Shown here piece by piece: positions 42,748 to 51,594 of a DNA stretch of 64,000 nucleotides. The DNA is taken from positions 1 to 64,000 of the forward strand of contig NZ_JARFYM010000033.1 of the NCBI RefSeq assembly GCF_030272705.1, written 5' to 3'. A program made the position numbers and the translations under genes. The stretch comes from Rhizobium mayense. GTDB lineage: Bacteria; Pseudomonadota; Alphaproteobacteria; Rhizobiales; Rhizobiaceae. Under the pieces are notes generated by a model. That model searched no databases, had not been told where the DNA came from, and saw only the letters and a list, made by a program, of their open reading frames with translations. Position 1 is the stretch's first letter; each line of letters begins with the position of its first letter.

Positions 42748-44481
42748 TTACTTAATTTGCGCTTTACGGCTGCCGCGCATGTATTTCTGAAATACAGTCT
42801 CAAGAATATCCGGGCTGACAGGCTTCATGATGACATCGTCCATGCCGGCGTCGACGCACTGGTTGCGGTCACGCTCGAAAGCCTGGGTGAGCACGCCGAT
42901 GATCGGGGTGCGCGCTCCGCTGCCGTTTTCTGTACGGCGGATCAGCCTTGCGGCTTCGAAACCGTTGAGACCCGGCAGGGAGATATCCATCAGGATCAGC
43001 TCGGGGCGATGCTCGCCCCACAGTCGCACCGCTTCGTCGCCGCTGGCGGCAATCACGTAACGATAGCCGAGCCCCTCCAATATCTGCGAAAAGACGATCT
43101 GATTGATGTCATTGTCTTCTGCAACCAGGATCTGGAAACCACGATCCTCGCCGCGGGTTGCGATCTGCCAATCCTCCGCTCCGCCTTCAGCAAGCTCGCC
43201 GGCCTTGCCGCGGATGTTGCGGTTGAAATGCCGAGCGATCAAGAAAGTCAGTTCGGTGGCGAGCTGCGAGCCGTCCAGCAACAACGCCGGTACATTCTGC
43301 CGCTCGGCCAGTTCCAGGCCGCGTTTGCCAAGCTGGTTGTCGACGATGACGAGATCAATCTTGATGCCGAGGGAGCTTGCGACATCCAGGAATGCCGCCT
43401 CCTCGCTTTCGTTGTGAACCGAACAAGCCTCAAAGCCATATTTGGCAAGCATCTTCAATGCCGCCGATTCAGCAGCAAGATCGCCCGTAACCACAAGGAT
43501 CTTGCGACCGGAGAAATTCTCGGGAACAAACGTCTCCATGGCGTGCGGTCGGCGCGAGGCAGTCTGAAGTGCTGTTATCGGCACATAGGCGCGCCGATAG
43601 GACCGGTCGTTGTTCTCCTTGATCTGCGAGGCAAGAGCGAACTCATCGAAATCCGCGCCCTCTTTCGGCAGATCCTGCATGGTGGCAACGAGGAAATAGC
43701 GGCCAGGCTTGCCTATGCGCTGTTTCCTGGTGACCACTTCGCGCTCGACGCCATCGCGGGAAATCTGCCGCTGGCGCGAGATGGACATTTCGCCGGTCTC
43801 CATGACATGCCGGTCGCTCTCCTCGAAGCGGTTGGCAACGTCTGTGGAGAAGAGGTCGACACCCTTACGGCCCAACACCTCATCCGCCGAGGTCTGATAT
43901 TTGTCGCAGAACGCTTTGTTGACCGCGACATAGACCATGTTGCGGTCCTTGACGAAGAGCGGAAATGGCAGGTTGTCGAGAATATCTTCCGTAAGCTGCA
44001 CCCGCTCCATGTCGAGGCGCCACTGCTCCTCCCGCTTCTTCACCTCCGAAATATCCGAGAGGATGCAGACGCCGAACCCCGAGGGCAGCCGGCGCTTGAC
44101 GAAGCGAACCCAACGATCCTCACCCAATCGCTCCGTCGCCTCGAAACGCTCGCGCCAATGCCTGGCAATCCGCTGTGAGACCCAATCGTCACGCGTTGCC
44201 GCCGAGTTCGTATGGACATCGCGATGCCGGACGCCGGTATCAAAGACAGCGCCGAGAAAATCGCGCAGCCGTGTTGACGGTTGCAGGAATTGCGGCGGGA
44301 TCGGGAAAAAATTCAGGACCTGACGACTGGCAAACAGCAGTAGATCGTTCTTGTCGTAGATAAGGAAGGCGCTGGAGAGCCCATCACAGACAGCATCGAA
44401 CAGGGCCGCCTGCAGATTGCCGTCAGACGGAACATCTTCCGTAATTGCTGCAAAAGCTGCCTTATCAATCTCGGCAGTCAT
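42748..44481 (-). CDS. PAS-pseudoreceiver-receiver signalling protein without kinase domain
   Basis: A 577-residue soluble protein. Two PAS-like regions occupy about 25-290 (LSSAFLIYDKNDLLLFASRQ and LPFPLFVKDRNMVYVAVNKA). A degenerate receiver-like module follows (about 330-430; KILVVTGDLAAESAAL, LVIVDNQLGKRG). A canonical receiver closes the protein (about 447-570), with VAEDNDIN, phospho-acceptor D499 in LILMDISLPGLNG, and the Thr and Lys of GVLTQA and MKPVS. There is no histidine kinase or output domain. It probably receives phosphate from an unlinked kinase. Confidence 0.88.
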   Translation of the reverse strand: MTAEIDKAAFAAITEDVPSDGNLQAALFDAVCDGLSSAFLIYDKNDLLLFASRQVLNFFPIPPQFLQPSTRLRDFLGAVFDTGVRHRDVHTNSAATRDDWVSQRIARHWRERFEATERLGEDRWVRFVKRRLPSGFGVCILSDISEVKKREEQWRLDMERVQLTEDILDNLPFPLFVKDRNMVYVAVNKAFCDKYQTSADEVLGRKGVDLFSTDVANRFEESDRHVMETGEMSISRQRQISRDGVEREVVTRKQRIGKPGRYFLVATMQDLPKEGADFDEFALASQIKENNDRSYRRAYVPITALQTASRRPHAMETFVPENFSGRKILVVTGDLAAESAALKMLAKYGFEACSVHNESEEAAFLDVASSLGIKIDLVIVDNQLGKRGLELAERQNVPALLLDGSQLATELTFLIARHFNRNIRGKAGELAEGGAEDWQIATRGEDRGFQILVAEDNDINQIVFSQILEGLGYRYVIAASGDEAVRLWGEHRPELILMDISLPGLNGFEAARLIRRTENGSGARTPIIGVLTQAFERDRNQCVDAGMDDVIMKPVSPDILETVFQKYMRGSRKAQIK

Positions 44482-44823
44482 TCGTCCGATTCCTACATCT
44501 ATCCGATATCACGGCACGCTAAGGTTGAGAGCGGTGGAGATAGCTCTCAAGGCAAATTTATGAAGATATCATGCTGGCCTGAACACTTGAAACAGGCGGA
44601 AGTCGGCTCATGGATATGACGGTCACCAGCCTGCCGCCAAAAGCCGTTAACGTGCAAAAGCGCGCCACCTGCAATCATTTCAAGTTCTGTGAATGCAACC
44701 TGTCATTATTCCCTTAAACATTGATTAAATTTCTAATCAAGCTCTCGCCTGAATTGGGTGGATGACGAAAGGCAGACTGTGTTTTCTCTTTCCACCTCGC
44801 CGCGAATCCACGAAAATGACGAC
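44482..44823. promoter_or_regulatory. Divergent region between the PAS-receiver gene and mutL
   Basis: 342 bases between divergent genes. TTGATTA-N6-TAATCAA (44721-44740) is a perfect inverted repeat about 84 bases before the mutL ATG, in AT-rich DNA. The left part is ordinary non-coding sequence. An in-frame GTG at 44758 could extend MutL by 22 residues, but it is not family-like. Confidence 0.5.
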
Positions 44824-46650
44824 ATGGCCATCAAGCAACTCTCCGAAACCCTGATCAACCAAATCGCCGCCGGCGAAGTCATCGAGCGGCCGGCAAGCGC
44901 TGCCAAGGAGCTGATCGAAAACGCGCTGGACGCCGGCGCGACGCGCATCGAAATCGCGACGGCCGGGGGCGGCAAAGCGCTGCTGAGGGTCAGCGACAAC
45001 GGTTCTGGTATGGCGCAGGCGGATCTGGAACTGGCCGTCAGGCGGCATTGCACCTCGAAGATTTCCGATACGCTGGAGGATATCCGCACCCTCGGTTTCC
45101 GCGGCGAAGCCCTGCCGTCGATCGGCTCGGTGGCCAAGCTGTCGATCGCCAGCCGGAGACCCGGCAGCGATGGTGGCGCCGAAATTGCGGTCTCCGGCGG
45201 CAGGGTGCTGCACCTGCGCCCTGTGGCTGCCAATCCTGGCACGATCGTCGAGGTGCGTGACCTGTTCTTCGCGACGCCGGCGCGGCTGAAATTCCTGAAG
45301 ACCGAGAAGGCCGAGGCTGCGGCGATCACCGAAATCGTCAAGCGCATGGCGATCGCTTTCCCACGCGTGCGTTTCGTGCTGTCCGGCAGCGACCGCGCGA
45401 CCCTGGAATTTCCCGCCACCGGCGATGATCATCTCGCCCGCATGGCGCAGGTGCTCGGCAACGAGTTCAAGGATAATGCCATCGAACTCGACGCCGTACG
45501 GGAGGATGTGAGCCTGACCGGCTTTGCCGGCGTGCCGACTTTCAATCGCGGCAACTCGGCGCATCAATATGCCTTCGTAAACGGCAGGCCAGTGCAGGAT
45601 AAGCTGATCCTGTCGGCGATCCGTGGCGCCTATGCCGAGACGATACCCTCCGGGCGCTATCCCGTTGCCGTCCTCTCCATCACGCTCGACCCCGCCTTTG
45701 TCGACGTCAACGTGCATCCGGCGAAATCCGATGTCCGTTTCCGCGATCCCGGGCTCGTGCGCGGCCTGATTATCGGCGCGATCCGCGAGGCCCTGGCGCG
45801 CGAGGGCGATCGTGCCGCAACGACGGGCGCCGACGGCATGCTTCGCGCGTTCAGCCCCGGCGGTTCCGGTTTCCAGCCCGCGTGGCGACCTTCAGCACCA
45901 ACCGCACCATGGACACCCGAGGCTTCGCTATCGCGGCCCTATCAGCCCTCGACGAACGGATATGGTTTTGGCGAGCGACCCCAGGCCGCCTTCGACGGCC
46001 TCGCCGTGCCGACGGCCCGCGCCGAAACCGCCACGCCAATCGAGCCTGTACGCATGGAGGAACCCGCTCGGTTTCCCCTGGGCGCAGCGCGTGCCCAACT
46101 GCATGAGAACTACATCGTCGCACAGACCGACGACGGCCTCGTCATCGTCGACCAGCACGCGGCGCATGAGCGGCTGGTGTTCGAAGAAATGCGCAAAGCC
46201 CTGCATTCGAAGCGGCTGTCTTCTCAGGTCCTGTTGATCCCCGAGATCGTCGATCTGTCGGAGGAGGATTGCGACCGGCTGATGGTATTTGCCGACGAGC
46301 TTGCCGAACTCGGCCTTGCGATCGAGCGTTTCGGTCCTGGCGCGATTGCGGTGCGCGAGACGCCGGCGATGCTCGGCGAAGTGGATGCGCAAGGGCTTGT
46401 CCGGCAATTGGCCGACGAGATCGCCGAGTGGGACACAGCTTCCGGCCTTGCCGCCAAGTTGGAATATGTCGCAGCCACAATGGCTTGCCACGGCTCGGTG
46501 CGCTCTGGCCGACGGCTGAGGCCAGAGGAAATGAACGCGCTGCTGCGTCAAATGGAGGCAACGCCCGGCTCGGGCCAGTGCAATCACGGCCGGCCTACCT
46601 ATATAGAATTGAAGCTTTCGGATATTGAACGGCTGTTCGGACGGAGCTGA
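44824..46650 (+). CDS. mutL: DNA mismatch repair protein MutL
   Basis: A 608-residue GHKL ATPase coordinating mismatch repair downstream of MutS. Motifs are ELIENALDAGATRIEI, DNGSGM, TLGFRGEALPSIGSVAKLSI and VNVHPAKSDVRF. The C-terminal dimerisation region (from about residue 420) includes VDQHAAHERLVFEEMRKALH and ACHGSVRSGRRL; a low-complexity linker (about 330-420) separates the halves. The start is ATG 44824. Length is normal. Confidence 0.96.
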   Translation: MAIKQLSETLINQIAAGEVIERPASAAKELIENALDAGATRIEIATAGGGKALLRVSDNGSGMAQADLELAVRRHCTSKISDTLEDIRTLGFRGEALPSIGSVAKLSIASRRPGSDGGAEIAVSGGRVLHLRPVAANPGTIVEVRDLFFATPARLKFLKTEKAEAAAITEIVKRMAIAFPRVRFVLSGSDRATLEFPATGDDHLARMAQVLGNEFKDNAIELDAVREDVSLTGFAGVPTFNRGNSAHQYAFVNGRPVQDKLILSAIRGAYAETIPSGRYPVAVLSITLDPAFVDVNVHPAKSDVRFRDPGLVRGLIIGAIREALAREGDRAATTGADGMLRAFSPGGSGFQPAWRPSAPTAPWTPEASLSRPYQPSTNGYGFGERPQAAFDGLAVPTARAETATPIEPVRMEEPARFPLGAARAQLHENYIVAQTDDGLVIVDQHAAHERLVFEEMRKALHSKRLSSQVLLIPEIVDLSEEDCDRLMVFADELAELGLAIERFGPGAIAVRETPAMLGEVDAQGLVRQLADEIAEWDTASGLAAKLEYVAATMACHGSVRSGRRLRPEEMNALLRQMEATPGSGQCNHGRPTYIELKLSDIERLFGRS

Positions 46651-46733
46651 CAGCAGATACGGTCGAAAGAACTGGAAAAGTCCAGCTTGCCGGGGTATGG
46701 CAAACAGATGACAAAGATTGAGGACGGCATCAG

Positions 46734-46964
46734 ATGAATCTTTTTGAGGGACATGGAAACCGCGAGGCGAAGATTCGCTATCTCGACGGCGATTTCCAAA
46801 TCCTCATGCCCGGTTCCTATGTCGTCTGCGCCATGACCGGCAAGCACATCGCGCTCGATGAGCTGCGCTACTGGAGCGTCGCCCGGCAGGAGCCCTATGC
46901 CGACGTGATATCGTCGCTGGAAGCCGAAAAACGCGCCGGCGCGCTCCCGAACCAGAAGCGCTGA
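46734..46964 (+). CDS. DUF2093 domain protein
   Basis: A 76-residue protein matching DUF2093 (EAKIRYLDGDFQILMPGSYV, then CAMTGKHIALDELRYWSVAR, QEPYADV). It is a small conserved alphaproteobacterial family with no known role. Start at 46734; GAGGAC precedes it by eight bases. It follows mutL by 83 bases on the same strand and is convergent with lpxK. Confidence 0.88.
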   Translation: MNLFEGHGNREAKIRYLDGDFQILMPGSYVVCAMTGKHIALDELRYWSVARQEPYADVISSLEAEKRAGALPNQKR

Positions 46965-46976
46965 CGACCGCAATTC

Positions 46977-48020
46977 CTATTTTGCTTTCTGTCCTTCCCG
47001 CAACCGCCGTTCGCGGGCGGCTGCGATTGCCCGGTCGATGATCAGGCCCGGCGCGCGGTGATCATCGAAGACCATGTCGATCTCGATGACGCGGCAGGCT
47101 TCCAGCAGCTCGTCGGCACGGCCGTGATGGCCGATCAAGCGGACATAGTCCTTGGAGGTGGTGACGATCTCCAGGCTCTCGCGGGCGGCGATATCGAGAA
47201 TGTCGGCTATATCGTCCTCGCCCGGATGTTCGTGATCGCCAAAGGTACGGCTAACAGCGATATTGGCCCCCAGGGACTCGACCGTGCGGAAGAATTTGGT
47301 GGGATCGGCAATACCTGCGAAGGCAAGCACGTTTCGGCCGTGCAAATCCTCCTGCCCGCGCACCTTGACCGACGCGGCGAAGAATGGCTTCCCGGCCCTC
47401 GCCGCCATGCGCACGATCCGATCGGCCGCATTGCCTTCGCCGACCTTCAGCAGCGCCGAGGCATAGCGCAACTGTGTCCGCAACGGCGCGCGCACCGGTC
47501 CGCTGGGAACGAGATAGCCGTTGCCGATGCCTCTTGTGGCGTCGATGACGACCAAGGCGTAATCGATGGCAAGTTGCGCGCTCTGAAAGCCGTCATCCAT
47601 GATGATGAGGTCGGCACCCTCGTGCACCAGCCGCTGCGCCCCCTCGAAGCGTCGGCGCGAGATTACAGTCAATGCCTCGCGAGCGAGTAGCAGCGGCTCG
47701 TCGCCGACGGCGGTGGCATGATGGTGATGCGGATCGACGACGGTCGTCACGTCGAGCGAACCGCCATAGCCGCGGCTGAGGAAGCCCGGCTTCAATCCCT
47801 TTGCCTTGGCGACACGGGCAAGCGCCAGTGCCGTCGGCGTCTTGCCGGCGCCACCCACCGTGAAATTGCCAACACAGATGACCGGCACCGGAACGGAGGC
47901 GCGACGACCGTGCAGCATGCGATGCCCGGCAACGCGGCCGTACAGAAAGGAAAAGGGCGAAAGCCCCCAAGCGCGCCAATCCGGCTTCCGCCACCAGAAA
48001 GGCGGTGCTTCCGATACCAT
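46977..48020 (-). CDS. lpxK: Tetraacyldisaccharide 4'-kinase
   Basis: A 347-residue membrane-associated P-loop kinase adding the 4'-phosphate to the lipid A precursor. N-terminal WRAWGLSPFSFLYGRVAGHR and Walker A GNFTVGGAGKTPTALAL are characteristic, as is HEGADLIIMDDGFQSAQLAI. It belongs to a lipopolysaccharide block with waaA and the HAD gene. It is separated from the HAD gene by an intergenic repeat. In Rhizobium the 4' position of mature lipid A is often further modified, but the kinase is still required. Confidence 0.96.
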   Translation of the reverse strand: MVSEAPPFWWRKPDWRAWGLSPFSFLYGRVAGHRMLHGRRASVPVPVICVGNFTVGGAGKTPTALALARVAKAKGLKPGFLSRGYGGSLDVTTVVDPHHHHATAVGDEPLLLAREALTVISRRRFEGAQRLVHEGADLIIMDDGFQSAQLAIDYALVVIDATRGIGNGYLVPSGPVRAPLRTQLRYASALLKVGEGNAADRIVRMAARAGKPFFAASVKVRGQEDLHGRNVLAFAGIADPTKFFRTVESLGANIAVSRTFGDHEHPGEDDIADILDIAARESLEIVTTSKDYVRLIGHHGRADELLEACRVIEIDMVFDDHRAPGLIIDRAIAAARERRLREGQKAK

Positions 48021-48062
48021 AGTCTAATCCCGCCTCGCGCCGGCTGTTGCCCATAAGATCCT

Positions 48063-48164
48063 GGAGCGTTCAGCTTTTCATTGAATCTAAGAACCGCTCC
48101 ATCTTTTGTTCTTTCGCAATTCCGGACGGAAAACCGCCGCGCACTTTTCCTGAAATTGCTCTAG
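48063..48164 (-). repeat. Intergenic palindromic repeat, copy 2
   Basis: Same two-hairpin structure as 23722-23822: GAGCGTTC...GAACCGCTC and GCAATTCC...GAAATTGC around GGAAAACCGCC-GCGCACTTTTCC. It lies between lpxK and the HAD gene, inside a presumed operon, where it could influence transcript processing. Confidence 0.75.
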
Positions 48165-48215
48165 TAAGGCGGCAAGAAAGGGCAGATCGGATGAAAAAGC
48201 AAGCCTTTGCCTTGG

Positions 48216-48944
48216 TCACACCGTCTGAGCAACGGGCAGCAGGCTTTCCAATTCCGTGATGTCGTTCAGGCAGTAATCGGAAGCGGCCGCGAGCGATTCA
48301 CGTGATCCGGTGCCGGTCAGTACGCCGACCCTCAGGCCTGCACCGGCATTATGTGCCATGTGCAGGTCATGATTGTTGTCGCCGACGACGGCGATTTGCG
48401 CGGGGGAAAGGCCCGTCGCTTCGCAGAAGCCGAGCACCATCCCAGGCTCCGGCTTGGTTCCGAAGCCGCTGTCGTAACCGGCGATGTAATCAAGATAATC
48501 GAGGAAACCAAAACGGCGCGCCGTCTGGCGGATGGAGCGCTCATTGTCGCTGGAGGCAACGCCGAGCCGGTAGCCCCGCGCGTGAAGGCGGCGGAAGAAG
48601 GCGCCGAGATCCGTGACCGGCGCGGAGAAGTCCGCCGCAAGGGAAAATAACGCATCGAGCTTTTCCGTCAGCTCGGTCACATCCATCCTGGAGCCGGCAG
48701 CAACGAGGCCCTCGGAAATCTGGCGGGTATTGCCGGCGGCGAGCAGGCTGTCGGGCACGATATGGCCGGTGACCGGGTCCATGCCACAAGCCAGAAGCAG
48801 CTGATCGGCAAGTGCGGCATCTCCCTGGGCGGCAATGCCGGCAAGCTCGCGATTGACCGGCAGCCAGCTCTCATCATAGTCGAGCAGCGTGCCGTCCTTG
48901 TCGAAGAGAATGCCCGCGATCGTACCCAGCTTAATTGCCGTCAT
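48216..48944 (-). CDS. HAD-superfamily phosphatase (Gph-like)
   Basis: A 242-residue HAD hydrolase with the nucleophile motif LFDKDGTLLDYDESW (motif I), VASSDNERSIR (motif II) and VGDNNHDLHMAHNAGAG (motif IV). It resembles phosphoglycolate phosphatase-type enzymes; substrate uncertain. Motif IV has DNNHD rather than DTxxD. GGGGAG lies about eight bases before the ATG. It sits 13 bases after waaA on the same strand, so it may serve in lipopolysaccharide metabolism or be a passenger. Confidence 0.88.
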   Translation of the reverse strand: MTAIKLGTIAGILFDKDGTLLDYDESWLPVNRELAGIAAQGDAALADQLLLACGMDPVTGHIVPDSLLAAGNTRQISEGLVAAGSRMDVTELTEKLDALFSLAADFSAPVTDLGAFFRRLHARGYRLGVASSDNERSIRQTARRFGFLDYLDYIAGYDSGFGTKPEPGMVLGFCEATGLSPAQIAVVGDNNHDLHMAHNAGAGLRVGVLTGTGSRESLAAASDYCLNDITELESLLPVAQTV

Positions 48945-48957
48945 GGAGTACTCCCCT

Positions 48958-50277
48958 TTATCCCTGCGCGCTCATCTTCGGCAGCAACCGGGCCTTCACC
49001 GTCAGCGGGTTGATGTAGGGCTCCAACCCCTTGACGGTCGCCGCGAGCGCTCCGCGCATCTCGTGCACGGCGACGTAGCCGGCGTCGATCATGCCGCGCC
49101 GCGCCGCATCGTTGGTCAGCAGGTAATGCACACCCCTCGCCAGCATCTCGGTATCGCGCACCATGCGGGCGCTGCCGCGGCGGGCGAGTAACTGGTAGGC
49201 ATCGCGGAAATTCTGGACGTGGCCGCCCGACAGGATCGCGCAACCGAGCATGGCCGGCTCGAGCGGATTCTGTCCGCCTTCGTTGAACAGCGACTTGCCC
49301 ATGAAGGCAACGTCGGTCATCCGCAGATAAAGCCCCATCTCGCCGATCGTATCGCCGAGGAATACATCGACATCGGGCGACAGGATATCGTTGCGGGTGC
49401 GGCGCGCGACTTTCAGTCCCTGTTCGACGAGCAACGCCTCAATCGCGTCGCAGCGCTCGGGATGGCGCGGCACGATCATGGTCAACTGGCCGTTATGCTC
49501 TTTCAGCGTCTTATGGACGACAGCAGCGGCACCTTCCTCACCCTCGAAGGTCGAGACGGCGGCCCAGGTTTTGCGGTCGCCGATCTGCTTCATGTAACGG
49601 GCAAGGGTCGGCGCATCGTAGGGCGGCGCGTCGGTATCCACCTTGAGATTGCCGGATTTGATTACCTGCCGCGCACCGAGATCGCGATAGCGCTCGGCAT
49701 CGAGATCGGACTGGGCGACGACCAGCGCAAGACTTTCGAACAGCGCTTCCGAGAGCGAAGGATGCCTGCCCCAACGAGCAAAAGAGCGATCCGATAAACG
49801 GGCGTTGACGAGGATCTGCGGGATGCGCCGGCGGCCAAGCTCCATGATGGTCATCGGCCAGATCTCGGATTCGGCGATGATGGTGCAATCGGGCTGCCAA
49901 TAATCGAGGAAACGGCTGATGGCTGGCTTCACGTCGAGCGGCACATATTGGTGGATGACTTCGTCGCCGAGCCGCTCCTGCGTCACTTTGGCCGAGGTGA
50001 TGGTTCCCGTGGTGAGAATGACGTGGATGTCGCGGCGGCGGATTTCTCGGATCAGCGGAACGACCGCCGAAGTCTCGCCGACACTTGCGGCATGAATCCA
50101 GACGAGTGGTCCCTGCGGGCGATTGGCGCTGGCGTAGCCGAAACGCTCCAGCCGACGGGAACGGTCCTCCTTGCCCTTGGCGGCGCGGACGGCGAGATAA
50201 GGCCCGATGAGGGGATAGATCGCAATCCCACCGAGGCGGTAAGCACCCAAAGTGAGGCGCGCCCTGAGGCTGCTCAT
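48958..50277 (-). CDS. waaA: 3-deoxy-D-manno-octulosonic acid transferase
   Basis: A 439-residue GT30 glycosyltransferase adding Kdo to lipid A. The N-terminal membrane segment (about residues 5-25, with IAIYPLIGPYLAVRAAKGKE) is followed by WIHAASVGETSAVVPLIREI, diagnostic of the family. The start at 50277 has GGAGG eight bases upstream. It lies upstream of the HAD and lpxK genes and downstream of the DUF4170 gene on one strand; this Kdo/lipid A order is common in Rhizobiales. Confidence 0.96.
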   Translation of the reverse strand: MSSLRARLTLGAYRLGGIAIYPLIGPYLAVRAAKGKEDRSRRLERFGYASANRPQGPLVWIHAASVGETSAVVPLIREIRRRDIHVILTTGTITSAKVTQERLGDEVIHQYVPLDVKPAISRFLDYWQPDCTIIAESEIWPMTIMELGRRRIPQILVNARLSDRSFARWGRHPSLSEALFESLALVVAQSDLDAERYRDLGARQVIKSGNLKVDTDAPPYDAPTLARYMKQIGDRKTWAAVSTFEGEEGAAAVVHKTLKEHNGQLTMIVPRHPERCDAIEALLVEQGLKVARRTRNDILSPDVDVFLGDTIGEMGLYLRMTDVAFMGKSLFNEGGQNPLEPAMLGCAILSGGHVQNFRDAYQLLARRGSARMVRDTEMLARGVHYLLTNDAARRGMIDAGYVAVHEMRGALAATVKGLEPYINPLTVKARLLPKMSAQG

Positions 50278-50456
50278 CTCGATTGCCTCCGATCCAAGCT
50301 GATCGTCATCGATGCCAAGTCCTACTTGTCTCACGGCCGAAAGATCGGCCGATTCTTCGTTCTGATTGCGTCAAAAATACCGCGCCATAGCCGGATTGAA
50401 AACGACAACGCCCATCCGGACGGGAATATCAAATGTAAAATGAAGCGGACGCGGCT

Positions 50457-50702
50457 TTACGAGGAAGCCTTGTCCCGCGGATCAAGCAAACGATGCAGAT
50501 GGACGATGAAATACCGCATATGGGCATTATCGACGGTCTGCTGCGCCTTCGACTTCCAGGCAATCAGCGCGCTCGCATAGTCGGGATACATGCCGACAAT
50601 ATCGAGTTCGTTCAGATTGCGGAACTGTACTTCCTCGAGGTTTTCCAATTCCCCGCCGAATACGAGGTGCAATAGCTGCTTTTTGCCGCTGGTATCAGTC
50701 AT
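50457..50702 (-). CDS. DUF4170 domain protein
   Basis: An 81-residue protein with the DUF4170 pattern (HLVFGGELENLEEVQFRNLN, then ELDIVGMYPDYASALIAWKS). It is conserved beside waaA and cysQ in Rhizobiales; its function is unknown. The start at 50702 is the first with family similarity; a longer in-frame ORF to 51023 overlaps cysQ and is not real. AAAGAGAC precedes the ATG. Confidence 0.85.
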   Translation of the reverse strand: MTDTSGKKQLLHLVFGGELENLEEVQFRNLNELDIVGMYPDYASALIAWKSKAQQTVDNAHMRYFIVHLHRLLDPRDKASS

Positions 50703-50763
50703 TTTCGTCTCTTTCTGCTGTCGTCCCCCTCTTCTCTTCCTGTGCGGGATTTTGACCAAAAGG

Positions 50764-51573
50764 TCAACTGTCTCGTCTGTGGGCGAGTTGGCGCAGGAAT
50801 TCCGGCAGCCGCGCCACTGGCGCGCCGCAGAGTTCGCCATGCGAGACATCGGCGCGATTATAGGTGAGCGGATGACCCGAGAGATCGACCAGCGCCCCGC
50901 CCGCCCGCTCCAGAATGAGGTCAGCGGCGGCAAGATCCCAGTCGTGGGAATTGCGCTTGACGATCGTCCCTTCCAGCCGGCCGTCGGCGACCATGGCAAG
51001 GCGAAGGGCGAGCGACGGCACATGCTTCACCCGCTCGATCGTCTTGCGGAAATCCCCTTCAAATCCGTTCAGCATGTCCTCTGCGGTGGCAAGCCTACAG
51101 GTATCATGATCCGGCCTGGCTGAAACCGTGATCGGCTCGCCGTTCTTCAGCGCCGGGCCGTCGGCCGTCGCAACGAACAACTCGTTGAGCGCCGGCGCAT
51201 AGAGTACGCCCGCGGTCGGGCGCCCATCGGTCACCACTGCGGCACTGACACACCACAGCTCGAGTCCCGACAGAAACCCGCGCGTGCCGTCGATCGGATC
51301 GACAACGAAGAGGGTGCCATGCGACAGCCGCGCCGCATCGTCGTCGGTCTCTTCCGAAAGCCAGCCGTAATCCGGTCGTGCGGGACGCAGGATAGCGGCG
51401 AGCTTTTCGTTGGCCGCGAAATCGGCGGCGCTGACAGGGGAGCGGCCCTCGTTTTTCCACCAGACCTCAGGCGATTGCCGGAAATAACCCAGAGCGATTT
51501 CGCCGGCCTGGCGCGCCGCTTCAACGATCAATTCGAGATCGCTCAATTGGCCGACTACGTCTCTATCGCTCAT
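50764..51573 (-). CDS. cysQ: Inositol monophosphatase family, 3'(2'),5'-bisphosphate nucleotidase (CysQ-like)
   Basis: A 269-residue FIG/IMPase-family phosphatase. Metal-binding motifs: LSEETDDDAARLSH, VVDPIDGTRGFLSG and NSHDWDLAAADLILERAGG. In this neighbourhood, between pmbA and DUF4170-waaA, the family usually acts as 3'(2'),5'-bisphosphate nucleotidase (PAP hydrolysis in sulfur metabolism), but an inositol phosphatase cannot be excluded. Confidence 0.88.
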   Translation of the reverse strand: MSDRDVVGQLSDLELIVEAARQAGEIALGYFRQSPEVWWKNEGRSPVSAADFAANEKLAAILRPARPDYGWLSEETDDDAARLSHGTLFVVDPIDGTRGFLSGLELWCVSAAVVTDGRPTAGVLYAPALNELFVATADGPALKNGEPITVSARPDHDTCRLATAEDMLNGFEGDFRKTIERVKHVPSLALRLAMVADGRLEGTIVKRNSHDWDLAAADLILERAGGALVDLSGHPLTYNRADVSHGELCGAPVARLPEFLRQLAHRRDS

Positions 51574-51594
51574 TCCGAAATTCCAATCTCCGAC

